From Myrmaecium sp. VS I D KN 1 (taxonomy: Eukaryota > Ascomycota > Dothideomycetes > Valsariales > Valsariaceae), in the NCBI GenBank assembly GCA_019775845.1, contig JADQAV010000008.1, positions 434,001 to 498,000 on the forward strand: a stretch of 64,000 nucleotides of DNA, written 5' to 3'. The notes under the pieces are model-generated. The model was not told the DNA's origin. It worked only from the letters and a program-made list of their open reading frames with translations, and made no database searches. Within the stretch, counting starts at the first letter, position 1, and every line of letters starts with the position of its first letter. A program made the position numbers and the translations under genes. Shown piece by piece: positions 31,976 through 42,230 of the stretch.

Positions 31976-34107
31976 ATGAAAAGATCAGAAGGAACCAAGC
32001 ATCCGTATGGTCTCAAACATCAACCCCAGCCGCCAGTCATTGATCAGAGGCCAGATACCTGACCGGGAACTTCGCTGCCGTCGAGAAAACCACGCCGTTG
32101 ACCCGGTGTACTTACACTGGCCGCATTCCCGACGAGCTCGTTGGCGGAGAGTATGTTCGTAACGGTGTGAATCCCATCACGAACGAGGACCTCGGCCGCG
32201 ATGCGCACTGGTTTGACGGCGATGGCATGCTCACGGGCGTCGCGTTTCAGAGATCCAAGAATGGCACCGTGGAAGCGCACTTCGTCAACCAGTATGTCTT
32301 AACCGACCTTTATCTTGCAGCGAAAGCCTCGCCCCATCTACGGTTACCGATTATGCCGAGTATAGCGACGCTGGTCAATCCGCTCTCTTCCATGGCCACC
32401 GTACTCTTCTCTATTTTTCGAACGGTGCTGCTGGTCATATTATCTCATCTCCCCGGTTCTCCGCAGGCCATCAAGAAGATCAGCGTCAGCAATACAGCTT
32501 TACTTTACCATGACGGCCGAGCGCTCGCAACCTGCGAGAGCGGACCGCCGATGAGGATCCAGCTACCGGAGCTTGAAACGGTCGGATGGTTTGATGGTAA
32601 TCATGCAGACGGAGAACCCGTGGTTACTCCGGAAGAGCCTGGCTTTGGCGGAGAAGGCCTTTTTAGCTGGGTCAAAGAGTGGACGACAGGACATCCCAAG
32701 GTGGACCCGCTGACGAAGGAGATGATACTGTTTCATTGCAGCTTCGTCAAACCTTATGTCCATTACTCCGTCATCCCCAGCAGCACCTATGTCGCAGAAA
32801 AACTAAGGTTACCAAAGCTCCTTAACCTGCCGGTACCAGGTTGCTCTGGTGGGAAGATGATGCACGATTTCGGCGTTTCGAGGGAACATACCATTATCAT
32901 GGATCTCCCACTTTCACTAGATCCCTTCAATCACGCCAGGGGGAAACCTACACTGTTCTACGACCCGTCCAGGCCTTCTCGCTTTGGTGTGTTCCCGCGT
33001 CACGATCCAGCGAAGGTAAGGTGGTTCGAGACGGCCGCATGCTGCATCTTTCACACTGCCAATGCCTGGGATACACGAGACGCCAGCGGAACAGCCACGG
33101 CGGTGAACTTCCTTGCATGTCGTCAGACATCCGCTGCTGTGATTTTCAGCTCGGGTAACATCATCGCGCCGGAGCATGCGAAGTATAACGATGGCGAGAG
33201 GGATCAAAACTCTTTGTACGAAAGCTTCAAAGATGAGGAGACGAACGTCGATATCGAGAAGAGAGCTTTCCCGTCAGCCAACATGGATCCGCCAGATCCG
33301 TCACAGCGTCACGCCCTCGAAATCGCCCACCAACACTCCTCCGCCGAAGACGACAGCCAATGCCGACTCTACCACTACGTCTTCTCCCTCGTCGACGCCA
33401 GCACTCCCACCATCACCACCCAACACGCCCTCTCGGCCATCCCCCTCGAGTTCCCCACGCTCAACCCATCCTACGAGATGACGGCGGCCCGCTACATCTA
33501 CGGCTGCAGCACCTCCATCGCGACCTTCGGCGCCGCCCTGGGCAAGGCCGCCAAGATCGACGTCCTCGTCAAGATGGACGTGCGCGAGCTCGTCGCGAGG
33601 GGAAACAAGAACACACCTACGCCCGTGACCGGCTGCGTGGATGGGCGGGACGTGGACGAGGTGCTGCGGGACCAGGCGCGCGGCGGGGCGCGCGCGGGAC
33701 CCATCCGCTGTTTCCGCATGCCCGCCGGGTGGTACGGGCAGGAGGCGCGATTCGTGGCGCGACGAGACGCGGTGGAGGAGGACGATGGGTTCCTGTTGTT
33801 CTATGCGTTCGACGAGGCGCAGTTGGATGGCGAGGGCGAGGCGCCGGCGGAGGCGGTCTCGGAGCTTTGGATCTTGGACGCGAGGGATATGGAGACGGTG
33901 GTGGGACGGGTGAGGCTGCCGCAGCGGGTGCCGTATGGTTTGCATGGGAATTGGTTTGACGAGGGGATGATTGAGGGGCAGAGGCCGGTGGAGCGGTTGC
34001 GGGGTTGGGAGGAGGTGGAGAGGAGGAGGGGGGAGATGGGAAGGGGAGGCGTGATGTGGAGGAATTGGATGAGGGCGAGGCAGGAGATGGAGAGGATCAT
34101 TGGGTGA
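31976..34107 (+). CDS. carX: Carotenoid oxygenase forming retinal (CarX)
   Basis: Exon 1, 31976-32004, encodes MKRSEGTKHP; a 50-base intron follows; exon 2, 32055-34107, continues YLTGNFAAVEKTTPLTRCTY. The total is 693 residues, close to the 696 I recall for Fusarium CarX. The join restores the family motif HPYLTGNFA. The four histidines that hold the catalytic iron are all present: about H223 (TGHPKVDP), H280 (KMMHDFGVS), H343 (IFHTANAWD) and H640 (YGLHGNWF). Other matches are DLGRDAHWFDGDGML, LYHDGRALATCESGPPMRIQ and RLPQRVPYGLHG. CarX cleaves beta-carotene and other carotenoids centrally, giving retinal, the chromophore needed by the nearby rhodopsin. The second half uses very GC-rich codons. 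The open frame continues upstream of 31976, so an earlier start is possible but not supported by the family. Confidence 0.93.
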
Positions 34108-34313
34108 GATAGGAACGAGGAACGAGGATGGCTTGCGCGATAATCTGCGGCTAATGCTTCAGCATACAATTGCGATAATATTGTTTGGATTCTACAACAG
34201 AACTTTTGAACTCTTCATAACGCCGTGTGAGGGGGTATTCGAATGGAACCATGCGTGAAGACGATGATGAGACAAGGAGAGAAGGGAAGGACGGATGAAA
34301 TGCTTCCCGTGAC

Positions 34314-35370
34314 TCAGAAGAAGAGCAAGTCGATCCGGATGCCGGGCGCGGCGCCGTATCTCTTCTTGAAGTCCTCGCGGGTGAGGAGATCGATGAGGGG
34401 GACGAGGGTGTCCTTCATGTCGAAGATGCCGCGCTTCTTCTGGTCGATGTGGGAGGCGTCGATGACGATCCGTTTGAGGGAGGAGGCATTGAGGGCGCCT
34501 GCGGAAGCAGATGTCAGTAAATCAGCATCGCGGGAGATACCATACCGGTGCGTTTCCGTCGCTCGGCAATGGGAAAAGCTCGACCTACCATCATTCAGCA
34601 GATCCGTAATCCGCTGCGGCGTACCAACGCCGATGTTCATGCGGGTCTTCTTGGTGTGCTCGATGGCCTCGGCGAGCTTGATGTGCTTGGCGAAGAGCTT
34701 GGCGACGGCGGCGTCCTTGGTCTGGAAGACGCGGCAGGCGCGGGTCAGATCGGCGGCGCGGATGCCGGCCGCGGTCACGACGAGGGTGTGCGGCGTGCCG
34801 GGGGGCTTGGGCGCCTTGTTCAGCTTCGTGCCCGCCGCGTGCTTCTCCAGGAAGGCGGGCAGCTCCGCCAGCGTCCGGCCTTGCCCGTGCCAGCTGCTGC
34901 TCGTGTCGACGATGGCGCGGGCTGGGGGGCGAATCGGTGTCAGTATGGATGCGCTGGTGCGTGAGGAGGATGGGGAAAGAAAGCCAGGAAGCCGTACCGG
35001 GAATGTGTCGATCCTCGAGCTCGACCGTGCTCAGCTCCGTCCCGAACCGCCTCGTCCGCTGAGCCATATGATCCGCCAGCAGGCTGCTGTCCATGCGCGA
35101 TATCGCATGGTTGACCCCGCGCTCCTCGTCCAGATCGTCGTCCTGGACATCCTTAGGCTTCTTCGCCTTCCTCCGCTTCGCCGCCCGCTTGCTCTCCGGT
35201 TTGGCCGCTTCTGCTGCTGCTGCATCGCCGTCTTCACCCTCCTCTCTCTTCCTCTTCCCGGCGGCGGCGGTGGTGGTGGTGGTAGTGGCTACGGGGGATG
35301 CGGAGCGGGAGGGGGACTCGATGAGCGGAACCCCACCCTTGGCATCGGAGTCGGAGTCGGAGTCGGACAT
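34314..35370 (-). CDS. CMS1: Cms1-like small-subunit ribosome biogenesis protein
   Basis: Exons 35370-34998, 34921-34589 and 34498-34314 give 296 residues. The N-terminus is acidic and Ser-rich (MSDSDSDSDAKGG), then a Lys/Arg-rich stretch KRAAKRRKAKKPKD suits nuclear or nucleolar import. The core matches the Cms1/CMSS1 family: GTPHTLVVTAAGIRAADLTR, LFAKHIKLAEAIEHTKKTR, INIGVGTPQRITDLL-like MNIGVGTPQRITDLLNDG, and RIVIDASHIDQKKRGIFDM. The family has a degenerate DEAD-helicase-like fold without the ATPase motifs and is found in the 90S pre-ribosome. An ATG two codons upstream-in-frame context (SVAMSD) was not used because the acidic start is usual. Introns are 76 and 90 nt with consensus ends. 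Confidence 0.88.
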
Positions 35371-35822
35371 GGCAACGGATATGGACGCGAGGGGTGTGAG
35401 TGGGAAAGACTGGGGTGGTTGGTCTGCTGGCGGGTCGTGATGTTGAAAGTTCGAACGGAGGTTTGAGAACTTTTTGCTTATCGGGCTGGCCGGTCCCTTC
35501 AAGTTCGTATCGATAAAGCTTCGCGATAGATGCCTAAGGCATACACTTGGTTTCCTCCACGCTGCGGTCGAAAACCAGTCCTCAGCAGCATTGGAGAGCG
35601 ACGAAAAGTTGCGAGCTGACCGAACAAAAAGACGTGGAGGAGAGTTTGGCCTCACGAACGGTAGATAGGATACGGGTATCACTCGTGGAGTGCTCGCCTT
35701 TCCATTTGCATTCTCCTGCACTCCATCCCCCAACGGTCATTATTCGTTATTACTGACATGCGGCTCTCTAGTAGCCACGACATATATGCCCCCTTCTTGC
35801 CCTTGTATGCCCCTTTCTCCCC
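35371..35822. other. Cms1 promoter and PDCD5 3' flank
   Basis: About 450 bases. One copy of the palindrome, ATGCCTAAGGCAT, lies at 35530-35542, 160 bases upstream of the Cms1 start. No gene is visible. Confidence 0.5.
35530..35542. repeat. Palindrome ATGCCTAAGGCAT, copy upstream of CMS1
   Basis: Perfect match to the ATGCCTNAGGCAT palindrome seen at 31610 and 38713; its flanks are not shared with those copies. Confidence 0.75.
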
Positions 35823-36328
35823 TCACAGACCCTCGAGCAGATCGTCGTCGTCATCCCAGCCTCCCCGGCGAGAAATCGTAATCTTCTTCTCCTCCTTCTG
35901 CTCCTGCTCCGCCACAGCGCCCAGAAGCTCCTTGAGCTGCTCCTCCGTAACCTTGGAGCGCAGCTGACCGGTCCGGGCGAGCATGATGAGGCGGTTCTCA
36001 ACGTCGGTAGCGCGGGACTCCTTGACGAGGCGGATGCGACCGAGGCGGTCGGCGGCTTCGGGGAGGAGAATCTGGGAGAGTATGCTCTGGCGGGCTTCGG
36101 CTTCACGCGATCTGTAGAAGACCGGTCAGACATGTTGTTTTATTCGGAAAGGGATCCCTCGGACGCACCTCTGCTGATCCTCCTGCGAGCCTTCGCCTCC
36201 TTTGCTGCCGCCGCCCTGCTGGCGGAGCTGGGCCAGTCTAGCCTTGCGGATCTGCGCGAGATGTTAGTCAACATGCGGTCTGAAGGGAGCGAGTGACGGC
36301 GCACTTCTTCCAAGTCTGCGTCGGACAT
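35823..36328 (-). CDS. PDCD5: PDCD5/TFAR19 DNA-binding protein
   Basis: Exons 36328-36305, 36251-36169 and 36111-35823 give 131 residues, typical for the family. Exon 1 encodes only MSDADLEE, then IRKARLAQLRQQGG, a Gly/Gln linker, SREAEARQSILSQILLPEAADRL across intron 2, RATDVENRLIMLARTGQL and KVTEEQLKELL, ending in an acidic DDDDDLLEGL-type tail. PDCD5 is a small three-helix protein; the human one is linked to apoptosis and to chaperonin binding, the archaeal and yeast ones to nucleic acid binding. The fungal role is not settled. The gene faces the GPI2 gene head to head at about 350 bases. Confidence 0.93.
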
Positions 36329-36682
36329 GATGATGGGGCTGGATGTCAGTTTGTAAATGTGGATGCGGGGGTGGCTCGACTGTCCTTCGGAGCTTTTCGG
36401 CGGGGTGAGGAAACCTCAGGTTGGAATGGGCAAGCGAAAGCCTCAGGCCGTCATCTGCAGGCTGGACCCTGAGCCTGCCGCTCCGGTAACGAGCGAGTTG
36501 CAGGTCACCGGAAAGGGGAGGCAGTCGTTCATTGGACAATGCATGGGCAGGTCTGATGTTCGTCAGGACAGTCGCTCCCTCGATTCCGTTCCGAGTGACT
36601 TTCTTCTCCTCACGATGGTAAACCGGTGGCCACGCATGCAACGACCATTGACGCCGTTCGCACCAGATCCCGCGGCCGAGCG
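36329..36682. promoter_or_regulatory. Divergent spacer between PDCD5 and GPI2
   Basis: About 350 bases that must include both promoters. The frame of GPI2 is open from 36626, but without an ATG until 36683. An ATG followed by GTAAAC at 36614 could mark a small upstream exon. Confidence 0.4.
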
Positions 36683-38242
36683 ATGCCCTTCGGAAGGTTT
36701 GGGCCGTGCGCCGCTCCCTCTGACCTTGGTTTCGACGACGATGTCATCTACCTCTCCTTAATGCCAACGTACCAGAGCTCAACCGCGAGTGGCAGCCAAC
36801 GCCATCCAACACCGTCGGACCCGTCCCGGCTCGCACCCGAGGATGCCTTCTACGTGACCACCTCCCCGCCGCGCAGCTCGCGGGGTTACAGCCCGCTCGG
36901 TCTGGGCGGCTCGAACGGTAGCGCTGGGAGAAGCGCAACGGAGGTGCGGAGGAAGAGGGATCGGGAGCGGGGCAGAAGCGGTGGCAGCGCACGGAGGAGG
37001 GCGCCCTGGAAAAAGCTACTCTGGGTCAAGCAGCCTTGTAAATCATATCCCGAACCCTTGCAGCTGGTGCTGCGACATGGAGCTGACCTGTGGTCCCGTC
37101 CAGATCCCGACAACTATACCGATGAGGAAACCTTTCTGGATCACCTCCAGCGAAACCCGCGGCTGCAGCCGTACGAGTTCTGGCCGCTCGTGGCGGACTC
37201 GACCGTTATCGTCCAACATATCTCGTCTGTGGTGATCTTCGTATGCTGCTTCACGGGCATCATCCAAGACCGCGTTTCGCCGGTCGCGGTGGTCAGCTGG
37301 GGCACGCTATGCACGATACTCGGGTGGGCGTTCTGGGACTATTGGGTGACGCAAGAAGAGGAGGCCAAGGCACGAGAGATTGCGGCGGCAGAAGCAGCAG
37401 AGACAGCTGAAGACGGTTCGACAGAGAGCTCGGCGAGCTCAACGAAGGAGCCACAAGGACTGGGGTTGACGTTGCCCGGGGCAGGCGCAGCTGGCGTGCC
37501 GCAGAAGGGACACTCGCACAGCACGAGTACGACGTCGGTGAACTCCGATGTCTCGAAGACCACGGCCCTGGCGACCGGCCACCCCACCGGCGCGCCCACG
37601 TTCGCGACCTACAGCCACTACGCCCCGTACGGCCGGCCGAACTCGTCGCTCTCGCCGCGCAACCAGCAACGGCTGGCGACGGTCAAGTCGGCGATCCTGA
37701 TCTACTGCGCCCTGCTCGGCCTCAGCCCGATCCTGAAGTCGCTCACCAAGTCGACGACGAGCGACTCGATCTGGGCGATGAGCACCTGGCTCATGCTGAT
37801 CAACGTCTTCTTCTTCGACTACGGGCGCGGGGTGGGCGCGGGCAAGTTCCCGGCCTCGCTCTCGACGAACGCGGCGCTGATGGCGTCGACGGTGCTGGCC
37901 TCGCGCCTGCCCTCCACCACCCACGTCTTCTCCCTCACCCTCTTCTCGATCGAGGTGTTTGGCCTCTTCCCCGTGTTCCGCCGGTACCTCCGGCACATCT
38001 CCTGGCGCGGCCACCTCACCCTGACCATCGTGCTGGTGATGGCGGCCGGCGGCGGGGTTGGCATCTGCCTCTCCCGCGGCGGCTGGCGGGCGGCGGTCGC
38101 GGGCGTCGTCCTGGGCAGCATCCTCACCATGCTTGCGATGGGCATTTGCTGCTGGTGGCTGATTGGGTTGCAGAAGTATAAGAATGAGATCCATGGGCCG
38201 TGGGATCCGGCGCGGCCGATTATCCGGCGGCGGTGGGATTAA
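36683..38242 (+). CDS. GPI2: GPI-GlcNAc transferase subunit Gpi2 (PIG-C)
   Basis: Exons 36683-37037 and 37104-38242 give about 497 residues from the first ATG (MPFGRFGPC); an internal start at 36761 (MPTYQSSTAS) is equally possible. After a Ser/Pro/Arg-rich N-terminus comes the family signature PWKKLLWVKQPYPDNYTDE, which is only restored by removing a 66-base intron; HLQRNPRLQPYEFWPLVADS, VVIFVCCFTGIIQDRVSP and SPILKSLTKSTTSDSIWAM follow, with about eight hydrophobic segments and a conserved IHGPWDPARP end. A charged, low-complexity loop of about 130 residues lies between the first and second membrane blocks. Gpi2 is part of the ER complex that adds GlcNAc to phosphatidylinositol, the first step of GPI anchor synthesis. 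The intron is a multiple of three and has no stop in frame. Confidence 0.92.
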   Translation: MPFGRFGPCAAPSDLGFDDDVIYLSLMPTYQSSTASGSQRHPTPSDPSRLAPEDAFYVTTSPPRSSRGYSPLGLGGSNGSAGRSATEVRRKRDRERGRSGGSARRRAPWKKLLWVKQPCKSYPEPLQLVLRHGADLWSRPDPDNYTDEETFLDHLQRNPRLQPYEFWPLVADSTVIVQHISSVVIFVCCFTGIIQDRVSPVAVVSWGTLCTILGWAFWDYWVTQEEEAKAREIAAAEAAETAEDGSTESSASSTKEPQGLGLTLPGAGAAGVPQKGHSHSTSTTSVNSDVSKTTALATGHPTGAPTFATYSHYAPYGRPNSSLSPRNQQRLATVKSAILIYCALLGLSPILKSLTKSTTSDSIWAMSTWLMLINVFFFDYGRGVGAGKFPASLSTNAALMASTVLASRLPSTTHVFSLTLFSIEVFGLFPVFRRYLRHISWRGHLTLTIVLVMAAGGGVGICLSRGGWRAAVAGVVLGSILTMLAMGICCWWLIGLQKYKNEIHGPWDPARPIIRRRWD

Positions 38243-39587
38243 TGGGAGTAGTAGTTTTGCATATGATATTTTCTTCTTCTTCTTTACTTTTCGTGGAGTG
38301 ATCTTATGGCAAGTGATGTATGTGACCGTGAAGATGGAATATAGGGATATCGTCCTATTACAGATCTTTCATTAAAAATACTGATGACGAAAGTGAGTTT
38401 TGATCTGGTTAATACATCAGGTGTGACTCTCCTTAGTATATGGAATACTACAGGGTGAATAAAACGCGCTGTTATTCATGGTGGTTGACATAATATATCC
38501 CTTCTTTCTTTTCTTTTTACTTAAGGAAAAGAAATAAAAAAAATAAAATCAACCAATATCGACTCCCACACACGCGTATCGCACATTATATATTAGGCTT
38601 AGTTTTATTTTATAATTTGCTAGTTACCCATCTTACAACGAATCGTGCTCGCAGGATATAAGCTGAAAGTATATGGCTTCAAAGAATATATATATACATA
38701 CATCTTCGCTTTATGCCTCAGGCATCAAAGCCCGTCCTCAGCCTAACCAAGCGTGCCAAGCCCCCTCCACACTTCGAACGATAAAACCCGAAGGCTCGGC
38801 TCGTCAGCTAACGGTTTTTTGGTGCTCGGGCCAAGCGAGAGTATGTGGGGCTTTGGTATAAGAGGAGTTTTAGCGCCGGCGGAAGGGAAATGTTTGATGA
38901 TTGTATCAACATCGGAGACCTGGACGGCGAAGATTTTGTCGCGGCTGATGGTGGGATCGATTGGATTTTAGGCGAGGTAAATGTATTTATACTGTACTTG
39001 AGATGAGTATTATAGTAAGTGGGTGGATGACAGGGCTGTCTCACACGCGCGCGGCTGAGAAGGGTTGGTCGTTTTTTTCGGCCCCCATTCCATTCCATCC
39101 ATTCCCGAGCTTTCTGCTCCTCCCAGCTGCATGTACCTAATGTACTCTCCAGCTTATGTACAAACTTGACTGACTCCACCCAGGTACATACCAACCTCGC
39201 CATTTTTCTTTTCTTACTCCGCCGATAAGCCCCGGTTGGCCCCCCATGTGCCTGCCATCCTTCGCCCGCCATGTACTTGCATACTTAGCGACTTGGGGTT
39301 CTTTTCTCCCTCCTCTTCTCACTCTCGCTCACTCTCCTTCTCACTCTTGTCCGGGCGCGTGAGAGAACTCATGAACTGTCACCTTCTTTTCTCTCCTCTA
39401 CTCTCCTCTCTCGCGCTGTGTACAGTGCTTGATTCGGTTTCTTTTATTGCGTTCTGACGATACCTGACGATACCGATTACTACGCTTCATACTCAGCTGA
39501 AGCATCAACTGCCTTCTCGCTCGTACCTCGCCTTGTCTCACGCACGAGTCACTCCGCCGTCCAATCTCTCCCCGTCGCTCCACCAGG
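38243..39587. other. Spacer with AT-rich part; annexin gene leader
   Basis: Positions of about 38250-38720 are AT-rich and probably hold the GPI2 3' region; a palindrome copy lies at 38713-38725. From about 39290 the sequence is CT-rich (CTCTCTCCTT runs), like other leaders in this window, and leads into the annexin start codon. No gene recognised. Confidence 0.5.
38713..38725. repeat. Palindrome ATGCCTCAGGCAT, copy 3' of GPI2
   Basis: Perfect match to ATGCCTNAGGCAT, followed by CAAAGCCCG; together with the copy at 31610 it shares about 22 bases with two differences. Confidence 0.8.
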
Positions 39588-42230
39588 ATGTCGCTGAGGC
39601 CAGATGACCGGACCTCGCGGTCCCGATCCAAGTCGCCCGGCCGATCCGTCCGAGACCGATCGCGGTCGCGAAGCCATGTGCGCGCGCCCTCCCCCGGTCC
39701 GTCAGCGACCTATCGCTACTCGATCGCGCAGGGCTCAGCAGCCGCTGCGGGGTATGAAGTCAGGCAGCCGACCGTGCCGCCGCAGGTGACTGTGAGCTCG
39801 TCGGGCAGTTATCAAGCCGCCTCCCAGGCAGGTTATTATGCGACTCCAAGCTCGCCGTTGGAAGGACCTCCGCACCACCCGCGCCGGACCGAAGTGCGGA
39901 CGCCGCGCGCCGCCTCACCTGCGAACGGGATGAGCAACCACATCACCATGGGCGGTTATACCGACCTCCCGCCCCACGAGCGACCCGGATACGTCCAGCA
40001 ACAGGCTCCGCAGGGTCAGTATCAGTACACGTCGACCCCCGCCAGCGCCGCCGCCGTCTCTCCTCCACAGATCCAGTACACCGCGCAGCCGCAGTACGGC
40101 CAGCCTTCCCCTCCGCGGTGGAGCTACACCGCGACGCCGACGAACGCGCCGGCGGCGGCGCCGCAGCTGGTGAGGAATGTCGCGTCGCCGGCGTACGCAT
40201 CCGCGAACGGGACCTACCAGTATTCGCAGGCGCCCAGCAAGATCACCTACACGGCGAAGCCGGTCGCGGGCAGCAGTGAGAGCCCGTCGATTCCGTATGT
40301 GCCTCATGTGGTTCATAGCCCGCCGTCTCCGCAAGCACGACCACAATCACAGCCACAAGCACAGGCACAACCACCACCACCGCCGCAACAACAGCAGCAG
40401 CAGCAGCAACAGGAGCAGCATCGGCAGGAGCAACAACAACAACAACCGTCATCGCCACCGCCAGCGCAGCAGCCGCCCCAGTACCAACAGCTGCCGTACC
40501 CGGTGAATCCTTCCGTGCAGCAGCCGGAGCCTCCGGAGCCAGTGCCGCCTTCCCCTCGCCACAGTCCTCGACATGAGCGATTCCCGTCCATCCAGGAACC
40601 GCCACCCAGCGTCCGCGACTACAACGGCGTGAGGATCGTCGAAGTCACCCCGGGCGGCAGCGGACGTGACAGCCTCGGCGCGCCTCCATCCCCGAGAGCT
40701 CGACCGCACAGCCTGTCGGTGCACGGCGAGCGTCCCGACATCCTGGCCCCCCCATCTCCCGGCCTCGGCCCGCGCATGGACCGACTATCGGTCAGCGGCA
40801 ACCGTCCGGATCTTCAAACGATCCTACCGGGCCAGCTGCCGCCGCCCAGCCCGCTGCTGGAGGCCTACCACGGCGTCTACCAATCCATTTCCCCCATGCC
40901 GTCGCCGATCATGTCTCCCCGCGACAGCATCGACGATCTCCCACCTCTGGAACCCCTACAACCGCGCCATCGCCGCGACCATTCGTACGAGTATCGGCGC
41001 TACCCGTCCGCCGACCGTCGCGGCGGCGGAGAGTCCCCCCACCGCCGAGGACCATCCCGCTCGCCCGGACCGCGGACGAAGCCGGCCAAGAAGGAGAAGC
41101 GGGTGAAGATCTATGACGCGGAGGAGGACGCGCTGGCGCTAGTGGACGCGCTGGCCCGACGCACGCCCGACGCGGACACGCTGATCGACATCCTCCCGCA
41201 GCTGAGCCACGACCAGATGGTGGAGCTGCGGACGGAGTACAAGCGGCACTGCAAGGTGCAGGGCCGGGGCGTGAACGTGGCGAAGCACATCAAGATGAAG
41301 GTGCCAGGCCACTTCGGCAAGGTCTGCTACGTGACGGCGCTGGGTCGGTGGGAGGGGGAGGCGTACTGGGCCAACTTCTGGTACCAGGCCAGCGGGGCGC
41401 GGCGGGAGCTGCTGATCGAGGCGCTCATGGGCCGGTCGAACGCGGAGGTGGTCGCGATCCGGGACGCGTTCCGCGACAAGCGCTACGGCGACAGCCTGGT
41501 CCGGTGCATGGACAAGGAGCTCAAGGCGGACAAGTTCCGCAGGGCCGTCCTGCTCGCCCTGGCCGCCGACCGCCAGGAGGAGACCGAGCCCTGGCCGGTG
41601 GAGTACCGGATGCGGGACGTGGACGCGCTCTACCGCGCCCTTCAGGCCCGCGAGGGCGGCGAGTCCGCCATCCTGGAGGTCGTCATCACCCGCAGCGACA
41701 ACCATCTCCGCGAAGTTCTGCGCACGTACGAGCGCAAGTATGGGGGCAACTTTGCTCGGGACGCGCTGCGGAAGAGTAATAATCTTGTGGTGAGTGCTTT
41801 TTTTCCCTTCCATAGCTTCCGCTCAACAAAACCACTAACCTGTTTCCCCCCACATCCCCAGGGCGAGATCATCGCCCACATCCTCAACGGCGTGATCAAC
41901 AAGCCGGCACGGGACGCCATGCTCCTCCACCACGCCATCACCGACCTTCTCGACCCCGCTCCTCCATCCACATCCTCCTCCTCCTACTCCTCCTCATCCA
42001 CCTCGCCTCCCGACGACGCGAAAAAATCCCGCCACCAGCAGCAGCAGCACCGCCACGAACTGCTCATCAGCCGCCTCGTGCGTCTGCATTGGGATCGCGT
42101 GCATCTGGCCCGGGTCAAGCAGGCGTATGCGGAGCGCTATGGGAACCCCGTGGAGAGGGATCTGGCGGAGGCGGTGAAGGGGGTGGATTATCGGGATTTT
42201 GCGCTGGCGTTGGTGGATTTTGGGGGGTGA
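39588..42230 (+). CDS. anxC4: Annexin-like protein (annexin C4 type)
   Basis: Exons 39588-41789 and 41862-42230 give 856 residues. The first ~500 are disordered: SR-rich start (MSLRPDDRTSRSRSKSPGR), then Tyr/Pro/Gln-rich stretches with a polyglutamine run near residues 265-285 (positions about 40385-40450) and many Ser-Pro sites. The annexin-like core begins at KRVKIYDAEEDALALVDAL, with LIDILPQLSHDQMVELRTEY, FGKVCYVTALGRWEGEAYWA, ILEVVITRSDNHLREVLRTY and KVKQAYAERYG-like RVKQAYAERYGNPVERDL near the end. Filamentous ascomycetes carry such annexin-related proteins (e.g. Aspergillus ANXC4) that have lost or changed the Ca-binding GxGT loops; I see no intact one. Membrane or trafficking roles are guessed from the family. 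The 72-base intron is a multiple of three without an in-frame stop; removing it joins NNLV to GEIIAHILNG. Confidence 0.85.
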   Translation: MSLRPDDRTSRSRSKSPGRSVRDRSRSRSHVRAPSPGPSATYRYSIAQGSAAAAGYEVRQPTVPPQVTVSSSGSYQAASQAGYYATPSSPLEGPPHHPRRTEVRTPRAASPANGMSNHITMGGYTDLPPHERPGYVQQQAPQGQYQYTSTPASAAAVSPPQIQYTAQPQYGQPSPPRWSYTATPTNAPAAAPQLVRNVASPAYASANGTYQYSQAPSKITYTAKPVAGSSESPSIPYVPHVVHSPPSPQARPQSQPQAQAQPPPPPQQQQQQQQQEQHRQEQQQQQPSSPPPAQQPPQYQQLPYPVNPSVQQPEPPEPVPPSPRHSPRHERFPSIQEPPPSVRDYNGVRIVEVTPGGSGRDSLGAPPSPRARPHSLSVHGERPDILAPPSPGLGPRMDRLSVSGNRPDLQTILPGQLPPPSPLLEAYHGVYQSISPMPSPIMSPRDSIDDLPPLEPLQPRHRRDHSYEYRRYPSADRRGGGESPHRRGPSRSPGPRTKPAKKEKRVKIYDAEEDALALVDALARRTPDADTLIDILPQLSHDQMVELRTEYKRHCKVQGRGVNVAKHIKMKVPGHFGKVCYVTALGRWEGEAYWANFWYQASGARRELLIEALMGRSNAEVVAIRDAFRDKRYGDSLVRCMDKELKADKFRRAVLLALAADRQEETEPWPVEYRMRDVDALYRALQAREGGESAILEVVITRSDNHLREVLRTYERKYGGNFARDALRKSNNLVVSAFFPFHSFRSTKPLTCFPPHPQGEIIAHILNGVINKPARDAMLLHHAITDLLDPAPPSTSSSSYSSSSTSPPDDAKKSRHQQQQHRHELLISRLVRLHWDRVHLARVKQAYAERYGNPVERDLAEAVKGVDYRDFALALVDFGG

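Noticed and set aside
33301-33945. 214-codon minus-strand frame
   Set aside because: Lies wholly inside carX, whose frame keeps two catalytic motifs there.
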